From NCBI RefSeq assembly GCF_040947875.1, contig NZ_JBFRXN010000001.1, forward strand, positions 620,001-684,000: a DNA stretch of 64,000 bases, written 5' to 3'. The stretch is from Pseudomonas sp. MYb118. GTDB lineage: Bacteria; Pseudomonadota; Gammaproteobacteria; Pseudomonadales; Pseudomonadaceae. The first letter of the stretch is position 1. The number at the start of each line of letters is the position of its first letter. Positions 55,309 to 64,000 of this stretch are shown piece after piece. The notes beneath the pieces are model-generated. The model was given only the letters and a program-made list of their open reading frames with translations, was not told the DNA's origin and did no database searches. The translations under genes and the position numbers were made by a program.

Positions 55309-56365
55309 GCTCGCGGTGGTGGGGTTGCTGATGCTGCTGGTGAGCGGCTGCGATGATTCTAAACCTGAGGAAAAAGGCTTTGCGGGCCTGGGGGGTGAAG
55401 CCGCCGCCTTCACCCAGGTGGTGCCGGGGCGCACGTTCAGTTTTCCTGCCGATCACGGCGTCCATGAGGGCTTTCGCATCGAGTGGTGGTATGTCACCGC
55501 CAACCTCAAGGACGATCAGGGGCAGGAGTTCGGTGTGCAATGGACGCTGTTTCGCAGTGCGTTGAAAGCCACGCCGGAAGTGGCCGGGTGGGGCGCCCAG
55601 ACCATCTGGCTCGGCCACGCCGCAGTGACCTCGGCGACCGCGCACCACGCTGCCGAACGTTATGCCCGCGGTGGCGTCGGCCAGGCCGGGGTGACCGTGC
55701 AGCCCTTCAATGCCTGGATCGACGACTGGCAGTTCAGTAGCCAGGCAGAAGGGCTGGACGATCTGCAACTCAGAGCTCGGGGCAAGGGATTCAGCTATGC
55801 GCTGACACTGGCGACCAGCCATGCACCGGTCTTGCAGGGCGACCAGGGCTTCAGCCAGAAATCCGAACAGGGCCAGGCGTCGTACTACTACAGCCAACCG
55901 TTCTTCCAGGCCAGCGGCACCCTGGAAATCGACGGCAAGGCCTATCAGGTCAGTGGCCCGGCATGGCTCGACCGTGAATGGAGCAGCCAGCCCCTGACCG
56001 CCAATCAGAGCGGTTGGGACTGGTTTTCCCTGCACCTGGACAGCGGTGAACAGGTCATGTTGTACCGTATGCGCCAGCACGAGGGCGAACCTTACCTCAC
56101 CGGCACCTGGATCGATGCGCAGGGGCACACCGAGCTGTTGCACGGCGCTGAAATCAGCCTCACACCGCAAGGTTACGAGACCGTCGCCGGGCGCTCGATG
56201 CCGGTGCGTTGGTCCATCAGGATTCCCGCCAAACAACTCGACCTGACCACCACGGCGCTGAACCCCAAGGCCTGGATGGACCTGCGGATTCCCTATTGGG
56301 AAGGGCCCGTGCGCTTGAATGGCAGCCATGCGGGGCAGGGGTATCTGGAAATGACCGGTTATTGA
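55298..56365 (+). CDS. AttH/CrtC-family lipoprotein (lipocalin-like)
   Basis: A 355-residue lipoprotein, lipobox LVSGC, with the CrtC/AttH fold wording RIEWWYVTANLKDD near residue 65, AWLDREWSSQP near 223 and GWDWFSLHLDSGE. Homologues are carotenoid hydratases or lipid-binding export partners; the conserved ATPase-permease-AttH set argues for the latter. Start overlaps the permease stop by 11 nt. Confidence 0.92.
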   Translation: MRIKLAVVGLLMLLVSGCDDSKPEEKGFAGLGGEAAAFTQVVPGRTFSFPADHGVHEGFRIEWWYVTANLKDDQGQEFGVQWTLFRSALKATPEVAGWGAQTIWLGHAAVTSATAHHAAERYARGGVGQAGVTVQPFNAWIDDWQFSSQAEGLDDLQLRARGKGFSYALTLATSHAPVLQGDQGFSQKSEQGQASYYYSQPFFQASGTLEIDGKAYQVSGPAWLDREWSSQPLTANQSGWDWFSLHLDSGEQVMLYRMRQHEGEPYLTGTWIDAQGHTELLHGAEISLTPQGYETVAGRSMPVRWSIRIPAKQLDLTTTALNPKAWMDLRIPYWEGPVRLNGSHAGQGYLEMTGY

Positions 56366-56428
56366 GGTGGAACTCTCGGCTGCGCGACGACCTCCTAATT
56401 CAACAGTGCCAGCACTTGGAGAACAGCC

Positions 56429-56602
56429 GTGAACACTCGATCCCCCGATACCGCGAAGCATCCTGACGAGCCGCGTCCACCTGGAGAAGTCGAGCGTGAT
56501 AATGATGCGCTGCGTCCGACCGATCCGAACCGGCGCAAGGAAAATGCAAAAGGCACTGCCAGTGGCGAATCTACCGCACAGGAAACTGCGGGTAATCGCT
56601 GA
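56429..56602 (+). CDS. Small hydrophilic protein (57 residues)
   Basis: GTG start with TGGAGA seven bases upstream; 57 codons to TGA. Highly polar, starts MNTRSPDTAKHPDEPRPPGE and has ALRPTDPNRRKENA. No membrane or signal segment; likely unstructured. Resembles small stress-type Pseudomonas proteins, unknown function. Confidence 0.6.
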   Translation: MNTRSPDTAKHPDEPRPPGEVERDNDALRPTDPNRRKENAKGTASGESTAQETAGNR

Positions 56603-57041
56603 ATATTGCCTTGCGTGAATGTTGAAATAAGTGCTGGAGCAGTAGCTCTATAACTTTCGATAGTTCTTGTACATCTTTTGTACAGGATATTTGAACGTTA
56701 TGACCGAACTGGTGGGTTTAGCACGTGTATGTAAATCAATTTTTTGATGACAATTAATTAATGCTCGATAAATTTGATGTTAATGGCGCGGACATAGCAC
56801 CAGTGTTCCATTAAAATACCCGCCGTTCGCCCAGTGGAGGGCTCTTTACCGGTGCATGGATTGCCAAGGCTATTACACTGGGCGAACACCTTTCCCGCCG
56901 GTATTTTCCGAGAATGATTCTCGCGAAGCGTTTATCCCTTATGTTCACAGTGACCAAAAAAAATGCGCACTATTTTGCGCAAAATGGTTGTGTGCTTGAT
57001 TTAAGGGAAGTGGGCGTGCGCAGAGGGATATATATATGATA
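56603..57041. other. AT-rich intergenic island with a 12-bp inverted repeat
   Basis: Clearly lower GC than its surroundings. It holds GTTCGCCCAGTG at 56825-56836 and its perfect mirror CACTGGGCGAAC at 56876-56887 with a 39-base loop. No gene was recognised. Could be a small RNA gene or the remains of a mobile element; the island borders the hcp gene. Confidence 0.5.
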
Positions 57042-57062
57042 TCGGCCAGTATGACTGGCCGA
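57042..57062. terminator. Hairpin, probable hcp terminator
   Basis: TCGGCCAGT-ATG-ACTGGCCGA, a perfect 9-bp stem downstream of the hcp stop on the minus strand, followed there by an AT-rich run. Confidence 0.65.
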
Positions 57063-57085
57063 TGATAGCGAATGGATAGCGGGAG

Positions 57086-57601
57086 TTAGTTTTTCGGTAC
57101 GCGCCAATCATCTTCGCCGGTGGTTCCACTAATCAAGTGGTCCCAATAAATTTTGCGATAGCTGAATTGCAATTCTTCCACATGGGAGTATTGCGACTTG
57201 GTCGCGTCCTGGCAGTCGTACATGATGTTGGTCATGGACACGAGGATCGCGTCCTCCAATGTCGTGGTGTAGTACTTGAGACGACCACCTTCTGCTGTGG
57301 GACGATACCAATTGATCACCACTTCGGTGAGCAGTTCGCCTTCGGCCAGGGCGACTTGCAGAAGCGGCGAGGACCTGTCGAAAGTCTTGGTGACCACGAA
57401 CGGATTGTGCACCCGTTGACCTGTTGGTTGGCCGGATTGTGGGTCATACGGGATGATGATGTTATGGCGGACAGATTGAATCATGACCTCGTCCTCATGA
57501 CCCCTTTGATAGTTCTGGCCAACCGATTCGAAGGTCGAGGCATTCTCGGTGATCAGTAATTGTTTCTTGCCAACAATGGACATGTACGCAGGTATTGCCA
57601 T
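57086..57601 (-). CDS. hcp: Hcp-family type VI secretion tube protein (orphan)
   Basis: A 171-residue Hcp: MAIPAYMSIVGKKQ, QNYQRGHEDEVMIQSVRHNI, PFVVTKTFDRSSPLLQVALAEGE, YYTTTLEDAILVSM. Hcp hexamers form the inner tube and carry effectors in T6SS. No other T6SS gene is in the window, so it is an orphan or auxiliary copy. GGGAGAG stands before ATG. Its surroundings have low GC, suggesting transfer. Confidence 0.92.
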   Translation of the reverse strand: MAIPAYMSIVGKKQLLITENASTFESVGQNYQRGHEDEVMIQSVRHNIIIPYDPQSGQPTGQRVHNPFVVTKTFDRSSPLLQVALAEGELLTEVVINWYRPTAEGGRLKYYTTTLEDAILVSMTNIMYDCQDATKSQYSHVEELQFSYRKIYWDHLISGTTGEDDWRVPKN

Positions 57602-57992
57602 GGATTCTCTCCCTGAATAAGTGAGGACTCCCCGGACGATATCGCCCGTCGGGGAGCATCACGGTTATCAAGGTCCATGCCAGGCCGACCGAAATCCCCT
57701 TGAATCAAGACGTTGAGCTGATTGCTCCCGCGTAGCGGGCATTCCAGGCGACGATCAGTCGCGAAATACGTGCAATAACCTGCGCAGCCTTTAACAACTT
57801 CTTGCACACTGCTTGGCGGGTCAGTCCAGCCCGGACATCTGTGGCGAAACCGAGCCTCTCGCGGGATTGCGCGTGCAGTTTGTTGCGCACCGAGACGGCA
57901 GGCCATCAGTGCGCTGATCCGCTGCAACGAACTGCGCTGCCGGGTGGTCGAATTCAGCGCCGAACACATTCCCCGAATTCAAGGAGCGCGAC
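57602..57992. other. Intergenic region without supported gene
   Basis: 391 nt between divergent hcp and DJ-1 genes. A CTCCCC ... GGGGAG stem sits at 57628-57656, within 60 nt of hcp on its upstream side. A minus-strand frame here has no ribosome site or family match. Confidence 0.5.
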
Positions 57993-58670
57993 ATGAAAAT
58001 CCTGATGGTTTTGACGTCCCACGATCAATTGGGTGACACGGGTAAGAAAACCGGCTTCTGGCTGGAGGAATTTGCCGCACCGTACTTCGCGTTCAAGGAC
58101 GCCGGCGCGCAACTGACGCTGGTTTCGCCCAAGGGCGGCCAGCCGCCGCTGGACCCCAAAAGCGATGAACCGGATGCCCAGACTGCGGCCACGGACCGCT
58201 TCCGCAAGGACTCGGCGGCCCAGTCCGCGCTGGCGTCCACCGCGTTATTGAGCAGTGTGCGGGCCGACGATTACGATGCGGTCTTCTATCCGGGCGGCCA
58301 TGGCCCGCTGTGGGATCTGGCTGAAGACAAGGCTTCGATCGCATTGATTGAAGCGTTGTACAAGGCGGGCAAGCCAGTGGCGATGGTTTGTCATGCGCCG
58401 GGTGTGTTGCGGCATGTGAAGGGGACGGACGGCCAGCCGCTGGTCAAGGGCAAGCGGGTGACGGGCTTCACCAACTCCGAGGAGGACGCGGTGCAATTGA
58501 CCCATGTGGTGCCATTTCTGGTGGAGGACATGCTCAAGGACAAAGGCGGGATCTACTCCAAGGCCGCTGACTGGGCAAGTTACGTGGTCGAGGACGGATT
58601 ACTGCTCACCGGCCAGAACCCGGCCTCGTCCGAAGCAACGGCCGAGGCCCTGCTGGCAAAACTCAAATAA
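57993..58670 (+). CDS. DJ-1/PfpI-family protein (Hsp31-like class I amidotransferase fold)
   Basis: A 225-residue protein of the large-type DJ-1 group: start MKILMVLTSHDQLGDTG, GFWLEEFAAPYF, YPGGHGPLWDLAED, nucleophile Cys in MVCHAPGVL near residue 132, and RVTGFTNSEEDAV. Such proteins act as glyoxalases or chaperones; which one cannot be told. AAGGAG precedes ATG. Confidence 0.93.
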   Translation: MKILMVLTSHDQLGDTGKKTGFWLEEFAAPYFAFKDAGAQLTLVSPKGGQPPLDPKSDEPDAQTAATDRFRKDSAAQSALASTALLSSVRADDYDAVFYPGGHGPLWDLAEDKASIALIEALYKAGKPVAMVCHAPGVLRHVKGTDGQPLVKGKRVTGFTNSEEDAVQLTHVVPFLVEDMLKDKGGIYSKAADWASYVVEDGLLLTGQNPASSEATAEALLAKLK

Positions 58671-58678
58671 CCCTGCCC

Positions 58679-58780
58679 CTGTAGGAGCGAGCTTGCTCGC
58701 GATGGTAGCCCAGGCACCGCAGCTATCCAGGCAGCCCGCATTATCGTTCATGACCATCGCGAGCAAGCTCGCTCCTACAA
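58679..58780. repeat. Extended REPIN
   Basis: Left arm CTGTAGGAGCGAGCTTGCTC, core GATGGTAGCCCAGGCACCGC, mirror arm GAGCAAGCTCGCTCCTACA. Confidence 0.9.
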
Positions 58781-58796
58781 AGGGCCGGTGATCATC

Positions 58797-58899
58797 CTGT
58801 AGGAGCGAGCTTGCTCGCGATGGTAGCCCAGGCACCGCGGGCATCCAGGTCGCCCTGCGTTATCGTTGACGACCATCGCGAGCAAGCTCGCTCCTACAG
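58797..58899. repeat. Extended REPIN
   Basis: Second copy in a row with the same core, 17 nt after the first. Confidence 0.9.
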
Positions 58900-58914
58900 G
58901 ATTTGCGGTGATCT

Positions 58915-59015
58915 GTGTGGGAGCGGGCTTGCCCGCGATAGCGCTGTGTCAGATGTTCCGCGTCATCTTGACGCCCATCGCGACGGTTCGACGCCTCGAC
59001 GGGCTCGCTCCCACA
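58915..59015. repeat. REPIN, third in row, right arm degenerate
   Basis: CTGTGTGGGAGCGGGCTTGC left arm; the right arm is interrupted (CGACGGTTCGACGCCTCGAC before GGGCTCGCTCCCACA). Confidence 0.8.
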
Positions 59016-59049
59016 AAGGGGCCGGTGATCATCCTGGGTGGCGAGGGTG

Positions 59050-60435
59050 TCAGGGCTTCAGACCCAATACGGCAAAGCACTCCTCGATCGAGCGCTGCTG
59101 GGTTTCGGCGTACAAGCCCAACTCATCGAGCGTCGCTCGGCCGAGGGCTTTTTCGAACGCCTGTTGGTTGGAGTGCTGGCCATAATGGGCCTGCGCCGCA
59201 TCCCCCAGGTTCGATTGAAAAATGCCCGCCGCACTGACAGGCAGGAAGTCCTCGTACACCAGCGGTTCCGCCCTGACATAGCCACTGTTCAGCAGCTCAT
59301 TCAGGGACACTTGCCGACGTTCGCCTGAGGCCAGGCCTTTTTCCGTGACCACATAGCGAAAATACGCCAGCTCCTGTTGGCGCATGCCCTCGAAGGTGTC
59401 AGGGAATTCGCCAAAGTGTTGCGTCATCAGCGCGTTGTAGCGGGCGGCATTGCCTTCGTTGGGGAACTCCTTGAGTTCGTCGCGGGCGGCGTTGAGCAAA
59501 CGGTCGTACAGCGCTCGCCCCTTGGGCGTGAGGGCGGCGCCACGTTGTTCGATTTCGCCGAAGCGGGCGCTGTGGCTGCCCTGGCTGTCAGGGTGGTCGG
59601 TGAACGCGACAGGCTCGTCCAGCGCCTTGAAACTGGTCTGGCGCAGCAGGATCGGGCATTGGCGGCGAGGCGGGCCCTCGATCACCGCCTTGGGGGTGAT
59701 GCCGTGCGCCGGCATCTGCGCCTGAACGATGTCGATGTCCAGCGTGCGCGGTGTCAGGTGGTTGATGTGCGGCCCCTTGAACGCCACCACGTCGGCGATC
59801 AACCGATGCTGGGCGCTGAGTTGGCGGTACTGCTCGGCGGTCACCGTGGCACTTTCATGCCAGCGGAAGGTTTCCAGGGCCTGCTGCACGAACGTCTCGG
59901 CCTGCTCTTCCGTCAAGCCCCCCTGCGACTCGGCGTGCTCGATCAGGCTCAGCGCCATCGGCGTGAAGATCGAGCGTTCATCCAGCACCGATTGGGCGAA
60001 GGCGCGCAGTTGCGCATCTTCGATCAGTTCCAGGCGAAGCAACGAGGTGAACACCCGGAACGGGCTGACTTGCAGCGCATCTTCATGTACCGCGCGGAAC
60101 GCCGTGGAGTGCACCGGCACACCGGCTGGCGTGAGGTCGTAATAACCGACTGGCTGCATGCCCATGACGGCGAAGAGGCGGGCGAGGGTCGCCAGTTCTG
60201 TTGCGGTACCCACGCGGATGGCGCCGTGGCGCTCCATGTCCAGGCGCTGGATTTCACCGGTGTTGGCCAACTGCCGGGCGATCTGCGGTTGGTTGTCCAG
60301 CACGTGGCGGTTGGTCTGCTCCACCAGCTCCATCAGCGCGCCATACAGCGGCACTTCTTTGCGGTACATGTCGGACATCGCTTTGGAGAAGCGTTGGCGG
60401 ATCAGGTCAGGGCTGACAAAGTTAGGGTGGCTCAT
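59050..60435 (-). CDS. hglS: 2-oxoadipate dioxygenase/decarboxylase HglS (DUF1338)
   Basis: A 461-residue Fe(II)-dependent enzyme of the former DUF1338 family. By counting from ATG, His70 and Arg74 (ERHGAIR), His226 (HINH) and Glu294 (RFGEIEQ) fall at the positions reported for P. putida HglS, which turns 2-oxoadipate into 2-hydroxyglutarate in D-lysine catabolism. Cytoplasmic, no signal. No other lysine-catabolic gene is adjacent. Three REPINs lie downstream of its stop. Confidence 0.93.
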   Translation of the reverse strand: MSHPNFVSPDLIRQRFSKAMSDMYRKEVPLYGALMELVEQTNRHVLDNQPQIARQLANTGEIQRLDMERHGAIRVGTATELATLARLFAVMGMQPVGYYDLTPAGVPVHSTAFRAVHEDALQVSPFRVFTSLLRLELIEDAQLRAFAQSVLDERSIFTPMALSLIEHAESQGGLTEEQAETFVQQALETFRWHESATVTAEQYRQLSAQHRLIADVVAFKGPHINHLTPRTLDIDIVQAQMPAHGITPKAVIEGPPRRQCPILLRQTSFKALDEPVAFTDHPDSQGSHSARFGEIEQRGAALTPKGRALYDRLLNAARDELKEFPNEGNAARYNALMTQHFGEFPDTFEGMRQQELAYFRYVVTEKGLASGERRQVSLNELLNSGYVRAEPLVYEDFLPVSAAGIFQSNLGDAAQAHYGQHSNQQAFEKALGRATLDELGLYAETQQRSIEECFAVLGLKP

Positions 60436-60545
60436 GCAGGAGTTCCAGGCACGGTGACGGGAAGGTTGGATGAAAAGATCGCAGCCTTGCGCGACACCGG
60501 CAAACGAAGAATCTTATGGACTTCATTCTGCAAAGGACTGATCGC

Positions 60546-61502
60546 CTAATGCATGCGCTGATCCTGCGGGCTCTCCAGGCGCTGGGATGCCAAAAACTCC
60601 CGATACAGGCGGGCCGAACCTGACGGCGCCTCGACCATCGGCATATGCCCGACACCCTCCCAGATCTCCACCCGCAGGTCTTCGATGCCCTTGCTCCAGA
60701 TCGCCACGCTGCTGACGTCGATCAAACGGTCCTTGCGCCCCCAGAGCAACAGCGCCGGGCATTTGATGTCGGCCAGTTTCGGTTCCATGGGCGGGCTGGC
60801 ACGAAAATCCCGGAAGATTTCCTCCAGCTCATCGCGCGATTGTTCATAACGCTGGGCGATGGCGTCCAGCACCACCCCGGGCACCCATGGCGGCTCAGCC
60901 ATGGTCATGGCGTAAAACTGGCGGAATTCTTCACGGGAGTTGATCAGAAACGGGTTGTGCCCATTGGCCAGATGGCGTTCCAGGTCACTGGCCTCGGGGG
61001 CGGTGACCCCCGCCGGGTCGATCAGCGCGACCGAGGCGATGCGGTCCGGGTAAGTCGCCGCCAGCCACGCGGCCATGAAGCCGCCCATCGAGTTGCCGAT
61101 CACATGCACCTTCTCAACGCCGCAGACATCAAGCAACTGGATCATCCGCTTGCACTGCAAGGGAATGTCGTAACCGCCGCCCTCCTTGAACCCGGTTTCG
61201 CCATGGCCGGCGATGTCGGGAATGATCACCCGGTAAGTACCGACAAAGTGCCGGGCAAAGCGCAGCCAGATGTTCTTGTCGGCGCTGTAGCCATGCAGCA
61301 TCAGCACGCTGCTCGACGCTTCGTAGGGCCCGCCTTGCCAGGTAGAGACGGTCATTTCGGCGATGGGCACGACAATTTTGTGCAGCCGGTACAACTTGGC
61401 TTCGGCCGCCATGTTCAGGTCATAGAGCCAGTAACCGATGGCCGGGTAGCTCAACCAGCTCCAGGCGATGAAAACCGCGATGACGACAACCAACAAAAGC
61501 AT
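60546..61502 (-). CDS. Membrane-anchored alpha/beta hydrolase
   Basis: A 318-residue hydrolase with one N-terminal membrane helix (MLLLVVVIAVFIAWSWL). Catalytic pattern: oxyanion region MLHGYSADKNIW, nucleophile Ser in VIGNSMGGFMAA near 139, Asp in LLWGRKDRLI near 258 and His in GVGHMPMVEAP near 287. Monoacylglycerol-lipase-like esterase. GGGAG before ATG; 22 nt after the monooxygenase stop, hence one operon and probably one route (ester made by Baeyer-Villiger reaction, then cleaved). Confidence 0.92.
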   Translation of the reverse strand: MLLLVVVIAVFIAWSWLSYPAIGYWLYDLNMAAEAKLYRLHKIVVPIAEMTVSTWQGGPYEASSSVLMLHGYSADKNIWLRFARHFVGTYRVIIPDIAGHGETGFKEGGGYDIPLQCKRMIQLLDVCGVEKVHVIGNSMGGFMAAWLAATYPDRIASVALIDPAGVTAPEASDLERHLANGHNPFLINSREEFRQFYAMTMAEPPWVPGVVLDAIAQRYEQSRDELEEIFRDFRASPPMEPKLADIKCPALLLWGRKDRLIDVSSVAIWSKGIEDLRVEIWEGVGHMPMVEAPSGSARLYREFLASQRLESPQDQRMH

Positions 61503-61524
61503 CAGGCGTCTCCCTTCTTTCTGG

Positions 61525-62976
61525 TCAAGACAGGATGTGGTCGGCCGGTTTCAGTGCCCGGGTCAGCTGGTAGTAGCTGAAACTGAACCCTGGAAACATG
61601 GCGATCACATGCCCGCTCTTGCTTTGATACCAGCTGTGGCAGCCTCCGGACTTCCATACCGTGCGCTGCATTTCCCGGTGGATCATTTCAGTGTAGGTAC
61701 GTTCTGCCTCAGGGCGAACTTCGATGCTGCGCAAACCCTGTTTTTTCAAGGTGCGGATGCAGTCGATGATGTAGTTCATCTGTGATTCGATGATGAACAA
61801 CGCCGATGTGTGGCCAATACCGGTGTTGGGCCCGGTGACGATAAACAGGTTGGGGAAGTCCGGCAGGCTGGTGCCAAGGTAGGCGCGGGGGTAGGTTGCC
61901 CAGAAGTCGCGCAGTTGCTTGCCGTTCTTTCCGCTGACCGGGTAGGAAATCACCCCGTCAGTGGCGTCGTACCCGGTGGACCAGACGATCAGGTCGACGT
62001 CGAGGTGCTGGCCATCGGTGGTGTTGATGCCGGTTTCGTCGATGGACGCGATGCCTTGTTCACGGCTGTGCAGCGTGACGTTGGGGCGGGCGAGGGCCGG
62101 GTAGAGGGTGCTGGAGACGATGACCCGCTTGCAGCCGATGGCGTAGTCCGGGGTCAGTTTGCGCCGCAGCTCCGGGTCCGGCACTTGCCGCTTGAGAAAG
62201 CGCAGCGCGTGCTGCTGGACCATGCGAATCGCCGGTTTCGAGTACTTGAAGGCAATCACCCGGGTTTCGAACTGCCAGTAGATCTTCCACCGCAGCAGCT
62301 TGTACGCCGGTTTCAGGCCGAGCAGCCAGCGCTGTATGGGGCCGAAGGTGCGGTCGGCCCGGGGCAGCACCCAATGGGCCGAGCGCTGGAACACATGCAA
62401 GTGCTCGACGTCCGGGGCAATGGTCGGGATCACCTGGGCGGCGCTGGCGCCGCTGCCAACGATGGCGACGCGCTTGTGTCGGTAGTCGTAGGTGTGATCC
62501 CAGCTATTCGTATGAAAGGTCTTGCCCTTGAAGCGCTCGACGCCTTCGAAGTGTGGGATGACGGGCTGGCTCAACGGTCCTGTGGCATTGATCAGGAACT
62601 GGGCGCGGAAGATGCCCCTTGCCGTGTACACCGCCCATTGCCTGGCATCCGCGTCCCATTCGACGCGTTCGACATTTGCATTGAGCTCGACCTTGTCCCG
62701 CAGCCCGAAGCGTTCCACCACATGTTGGGTGTAGCGATGCAATTCCGCCTGCCCGGCGAACATCTGCGTCCAGCGATAGGGGGCGAAGGACAGCGAATAC
62801 AGCGGCGAAGGGACATCGACCGCTGCGCCGGGGTAGGTGTTCTGGCACCAGGTCCCGCCGAAAAAATCGCGCCGCTCCAGCAGGCAAAAATCATCAATGC
62901 CGGCCTTGAGCAAATTGATCGCCGCGCACTGCCCGCCGAAACCGCTGCCGATGATCAACACCTGGAAAGTCTGCAT
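61525..62976 (-). CDS. Flavin-containing (Baeyer-Villiger-type) monooxygenase
   Basis: A 483-residue FAD/NADPH enzyme. FAD site IIGSGFGGQCAA near residue 9; the Baeyer-Villiger-type fingerprint FKGKTFHTNSWDH near 149; NADPH site VAIVGSGASAAQV near 170; ATG (FMO) region WSTGYDATDG near 335. It would oxidise a ketone to an ester or hydroxylate a small substrate, unknown which. AAAGGAC precedes ATG. Paired with the downstream alpha/beta hydrolase. Confidence 0.93.
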   Translation of the reverse strand: MQTFQVLIIGSGFGGQCAAINLLKAGIDDFCLLERRDFFGGTWCQNTYPGAAVDVPSPLYSLSFAPYRWTQMFAGQAELHRYTQHVVERFGLRDKVELNANVERVEWDADARQWAVYTARGIFRAQFLINATGPLSQPVIPHFEGVERFKGKTFHTNSWDHTYDYRHKRVAIVGSGASAAQVIPTIAPDVEHLHVFQRSAHWVLPRADRTFGPIQRWLLGLKPAYKLLRWKIYWQFETRVIAFKYSKPAIRMVQQHALRFLKRQVPDPELRRKLTPDYAIGCKRVIVSSTLYPALARPNVTLHSREQGIASIDETGINTTDGQHLDVDLIVWSTGYDATDGVISYPVSGKNGKQLRDFWATYPRAYLGTSLPDFPNLFIVTGPNTGIGHTSALFIIESQMNYIIDCIRTLKKQGLRSIEVRPEAERTYTEMIHREMQRTVWKSGGCHSWYQSKSGHVIAMFPGFSFSYYQLTRALKPADHILS

Positions 62977-63110
62977 GGGCGTCCTTTAGGGGGTTTGGTT
63001 TTGATTTTCCCCCTTCATGTATAGCCAAACATTTTGCAGGTGTGGCGCGGCAATAGCGTGATATTCAGCATGCCGCATAGCTCGCCACGCGGGCTTGAAT
63101 TCCCTTTTAT

Positions 63111-63212
63111 CTGTAGGAGCGAGCTTGCTCGCGATGGTCTTAAGGGCGCCGCAGGGTGTCAGGTACTCCCGCGTCATCGTTGACGATCATCGCGAGCAAG
63201 CTCGCTCCTACA
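63111..63212. repeat. Extended REPIN
   Basis: CTGTAGGAGCGAGCTTGCTC, altered core (GATGGTCTTAAGGGCGCCGC), mirror arm GAGCAAGCTCGCTCCTACAG between two minus-strand genes. Confidence 0.88.
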
Positions 63213-63231
63213 GGGGAAGGGGTGCTGAGTT

Positions 63232-64000
63232 TTATTCCTTCACGCTCATGAATTCTTCCGCGAAGCGGATGTATTCCTCGGGCTGCGTGTAGGTGTGGGT
63301 CAGTTCCGTTGCGCTCAGGTCCGAGGCCTGGGTGAAGATCTGCCGTTGTTCGCGCAGGCTGTCGTAAGTCGCCTTGATGGCCGCGAAGTACGCACCGTGC
63401 CCGTCGATGACCACGCGCACGCCCAGTTCCGCCAGGCGATTGTCGTCGCGCAGCAGCGGGTTGCCATAGGTGACCAGCATCAGCGGCACGCTCAGGTGCT
63501 CGGCAATCTGTTCCAGATGATCGAAGTCACGCACGCCGACCATGCAAATGCCGTCCGCACCGGCGTTCTGGTACTGCCGGGTACGGCTGATGACTTCCTG
63601 CACCGGCAGGATGCCGGCGTTGGTGCGGGCGACGATGGCCATCTCGGTATCGACCCGGGCTTCCAGCGCGGCGCGGATCTTGCCGACGCCTTCGGCGACG
63701 CCGATCAGGTCGGTGGATTTGCGGCCGAATTGCGCCGGCAGCAGGGTGTCCTCGATGGTCAGGGCGGCCACGCCGGCGCGCTCCAGCTCGACGATGGTGC
63801 GCATCACGTTGAGCGCGTTGCCATAGCCGTGGTCAGCGTCGGCGATGAACGGCAATTGGGCGACGCGGCCGATGCGGGTGGCCTGCTCGGCGAATTCAGT
63901 GAGGGTGATCAGGGCGAAGTCGGGGGCGCCCAGTACCTGCAACGAGGCCACCGACCCCCCGAGAATCCCGACCTCGAAACCCAGGTCGGCAGCGATGCGC
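63232..64000 (-). CDS. Oxaloacetate decarboxylase, ICL/PEP-mutase superfamily (start beyond window)
   Basis: The frame is open from the window end to the stop at 63232, so at least 256 residues are present and the N-terminus is missing. The sequence reads [58 protein letters not shown]: metal and substrate residues of the PEP-mutase/isocitrate-lyase superfamily, closest to the oxaloacetate decarboxylase studied from P. aeruginosa (PA4872). Cytoplasmic. Confidence 0.9.
   Translation of the reverse strand, partial: RIAADLGFEVGILGGSVASLQVLGAPDFALITLTEFAEQATRIGRVAQLPFIADADHGYGNALNVMRTIVELERAGVAALTIEDTLLPAQFGRKSTDLIGVAEGVGKIRAALEARVDTEMAIVARTNAGILPVQEVISRTRQYQNAGADGICMVGVRDFDHLEQIAEHLSVPLMLVTYGNPLLRDDNRLAELGVRVVIDGHGAYFAAIKATYDSLREQRQIFTQASDLSATELTHTYTQPEEYIRFAEEFMSVKE

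Noticed and set aside
57086..57601. A type VI secretion cluster around hcp
   Set aside because: No tss, vgrG or effector gene is in the window; only hcp is present.
57553..57969. Minus-strand frame upstream of hcp
   Set aside because: It overlaps the hcp start, lacks a ribosome site and has no family likeness.

Overview
The window is about 63% GC chromosomal DNA from a Pseudomonas of the P. fluorescens lineage. The evidence is some twenty REP/REPIN palindromes (GTGGGAGCGAGCCTGCTCGCGATGG type), DUF6124-, YcaC- and HglS-type genes, and the general codon style. No tRNA, rRNA, CRISPR array, prophage or IS element was seen.

Layout. 1-6.5 kb holds housekeeping or accessory metabolism: a membrane protein tail, a YtcJ-type amidohydrolase, a YcaC-type hydrolase, an MscS channel with a cyclic-nucleotide domain, a secreted esterase and a LysR regulator. 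6.6-50 kb is one large functional island. In order it contains: a Gly/His-rich repeat protein with gspF and gspG (minus strand); a lytic transglycosylase; a giant multicopper oxidase (1944 aa, MnxG-like) followed by a beta-propeller protein, two SCO copper chaperones, a cytochrome c/binding-protein fusion and a parvulin isomerase; an operon of a lone receiver protein, gspE, PilM/N/O/P-like inner-membrane genes, secretin, three pseudopilins and csgE-csgF-csgG; a tandem triplication of a 13-residue-repeat protein gene; an opposing operon of two large secreted proteins plus csgB-csgA; then mnxS1, a second multicopper oxidase (McoA-like), a SCO-cytochrome c fusion, mnxS2 and the sigma54 activator mnxR. 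50-64 kb is ordinary accessory content: methyltransferase, HigBA-like toxin-antitoxin, a LolCDE-like ABC exporter with an AttH/CrtC lipoprotein, an orphan Hcp in an AT-rich patch, a DJ-1 family protein, HglS, a Baeyer-Villiger-type monooxygenase with an alpha/beta hydrolase, and an oxaloacetate decarboxylase-like gene cut by the window end.

How it works together. The regulators and oxidases match the manganese(II)-oxidation genes described in P. putida GB-1 (MnxS1/MnxS2/MnxR, MnxG, McoA), and a Gsp-related secretion route (Xcm) is known to be needed there for export of the Mn-oxidising factor. Here these genes lie together with a complete curli export and curlin set. Five good -24/-12 (sigma54) promoters were found by reading: before the lytic transglycosylase, mnxG, the secretion/curli operon, the csgBA operon and mcoA. 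At the last four, G/C-block inverted repeats (TTCCCC-N6-GGGGAA type) lie roughly 50-140 nt upstream of -24 and are good candidates for MnxR sites. The inference is a single MnxR-controlled programme that builds a secretion machine, an amyloid surface matrix and extracellular Mn-oxidising multicopper oxidases. Coupling of curli to the Mn/T2SS regulon is the most interesting claim in this window.
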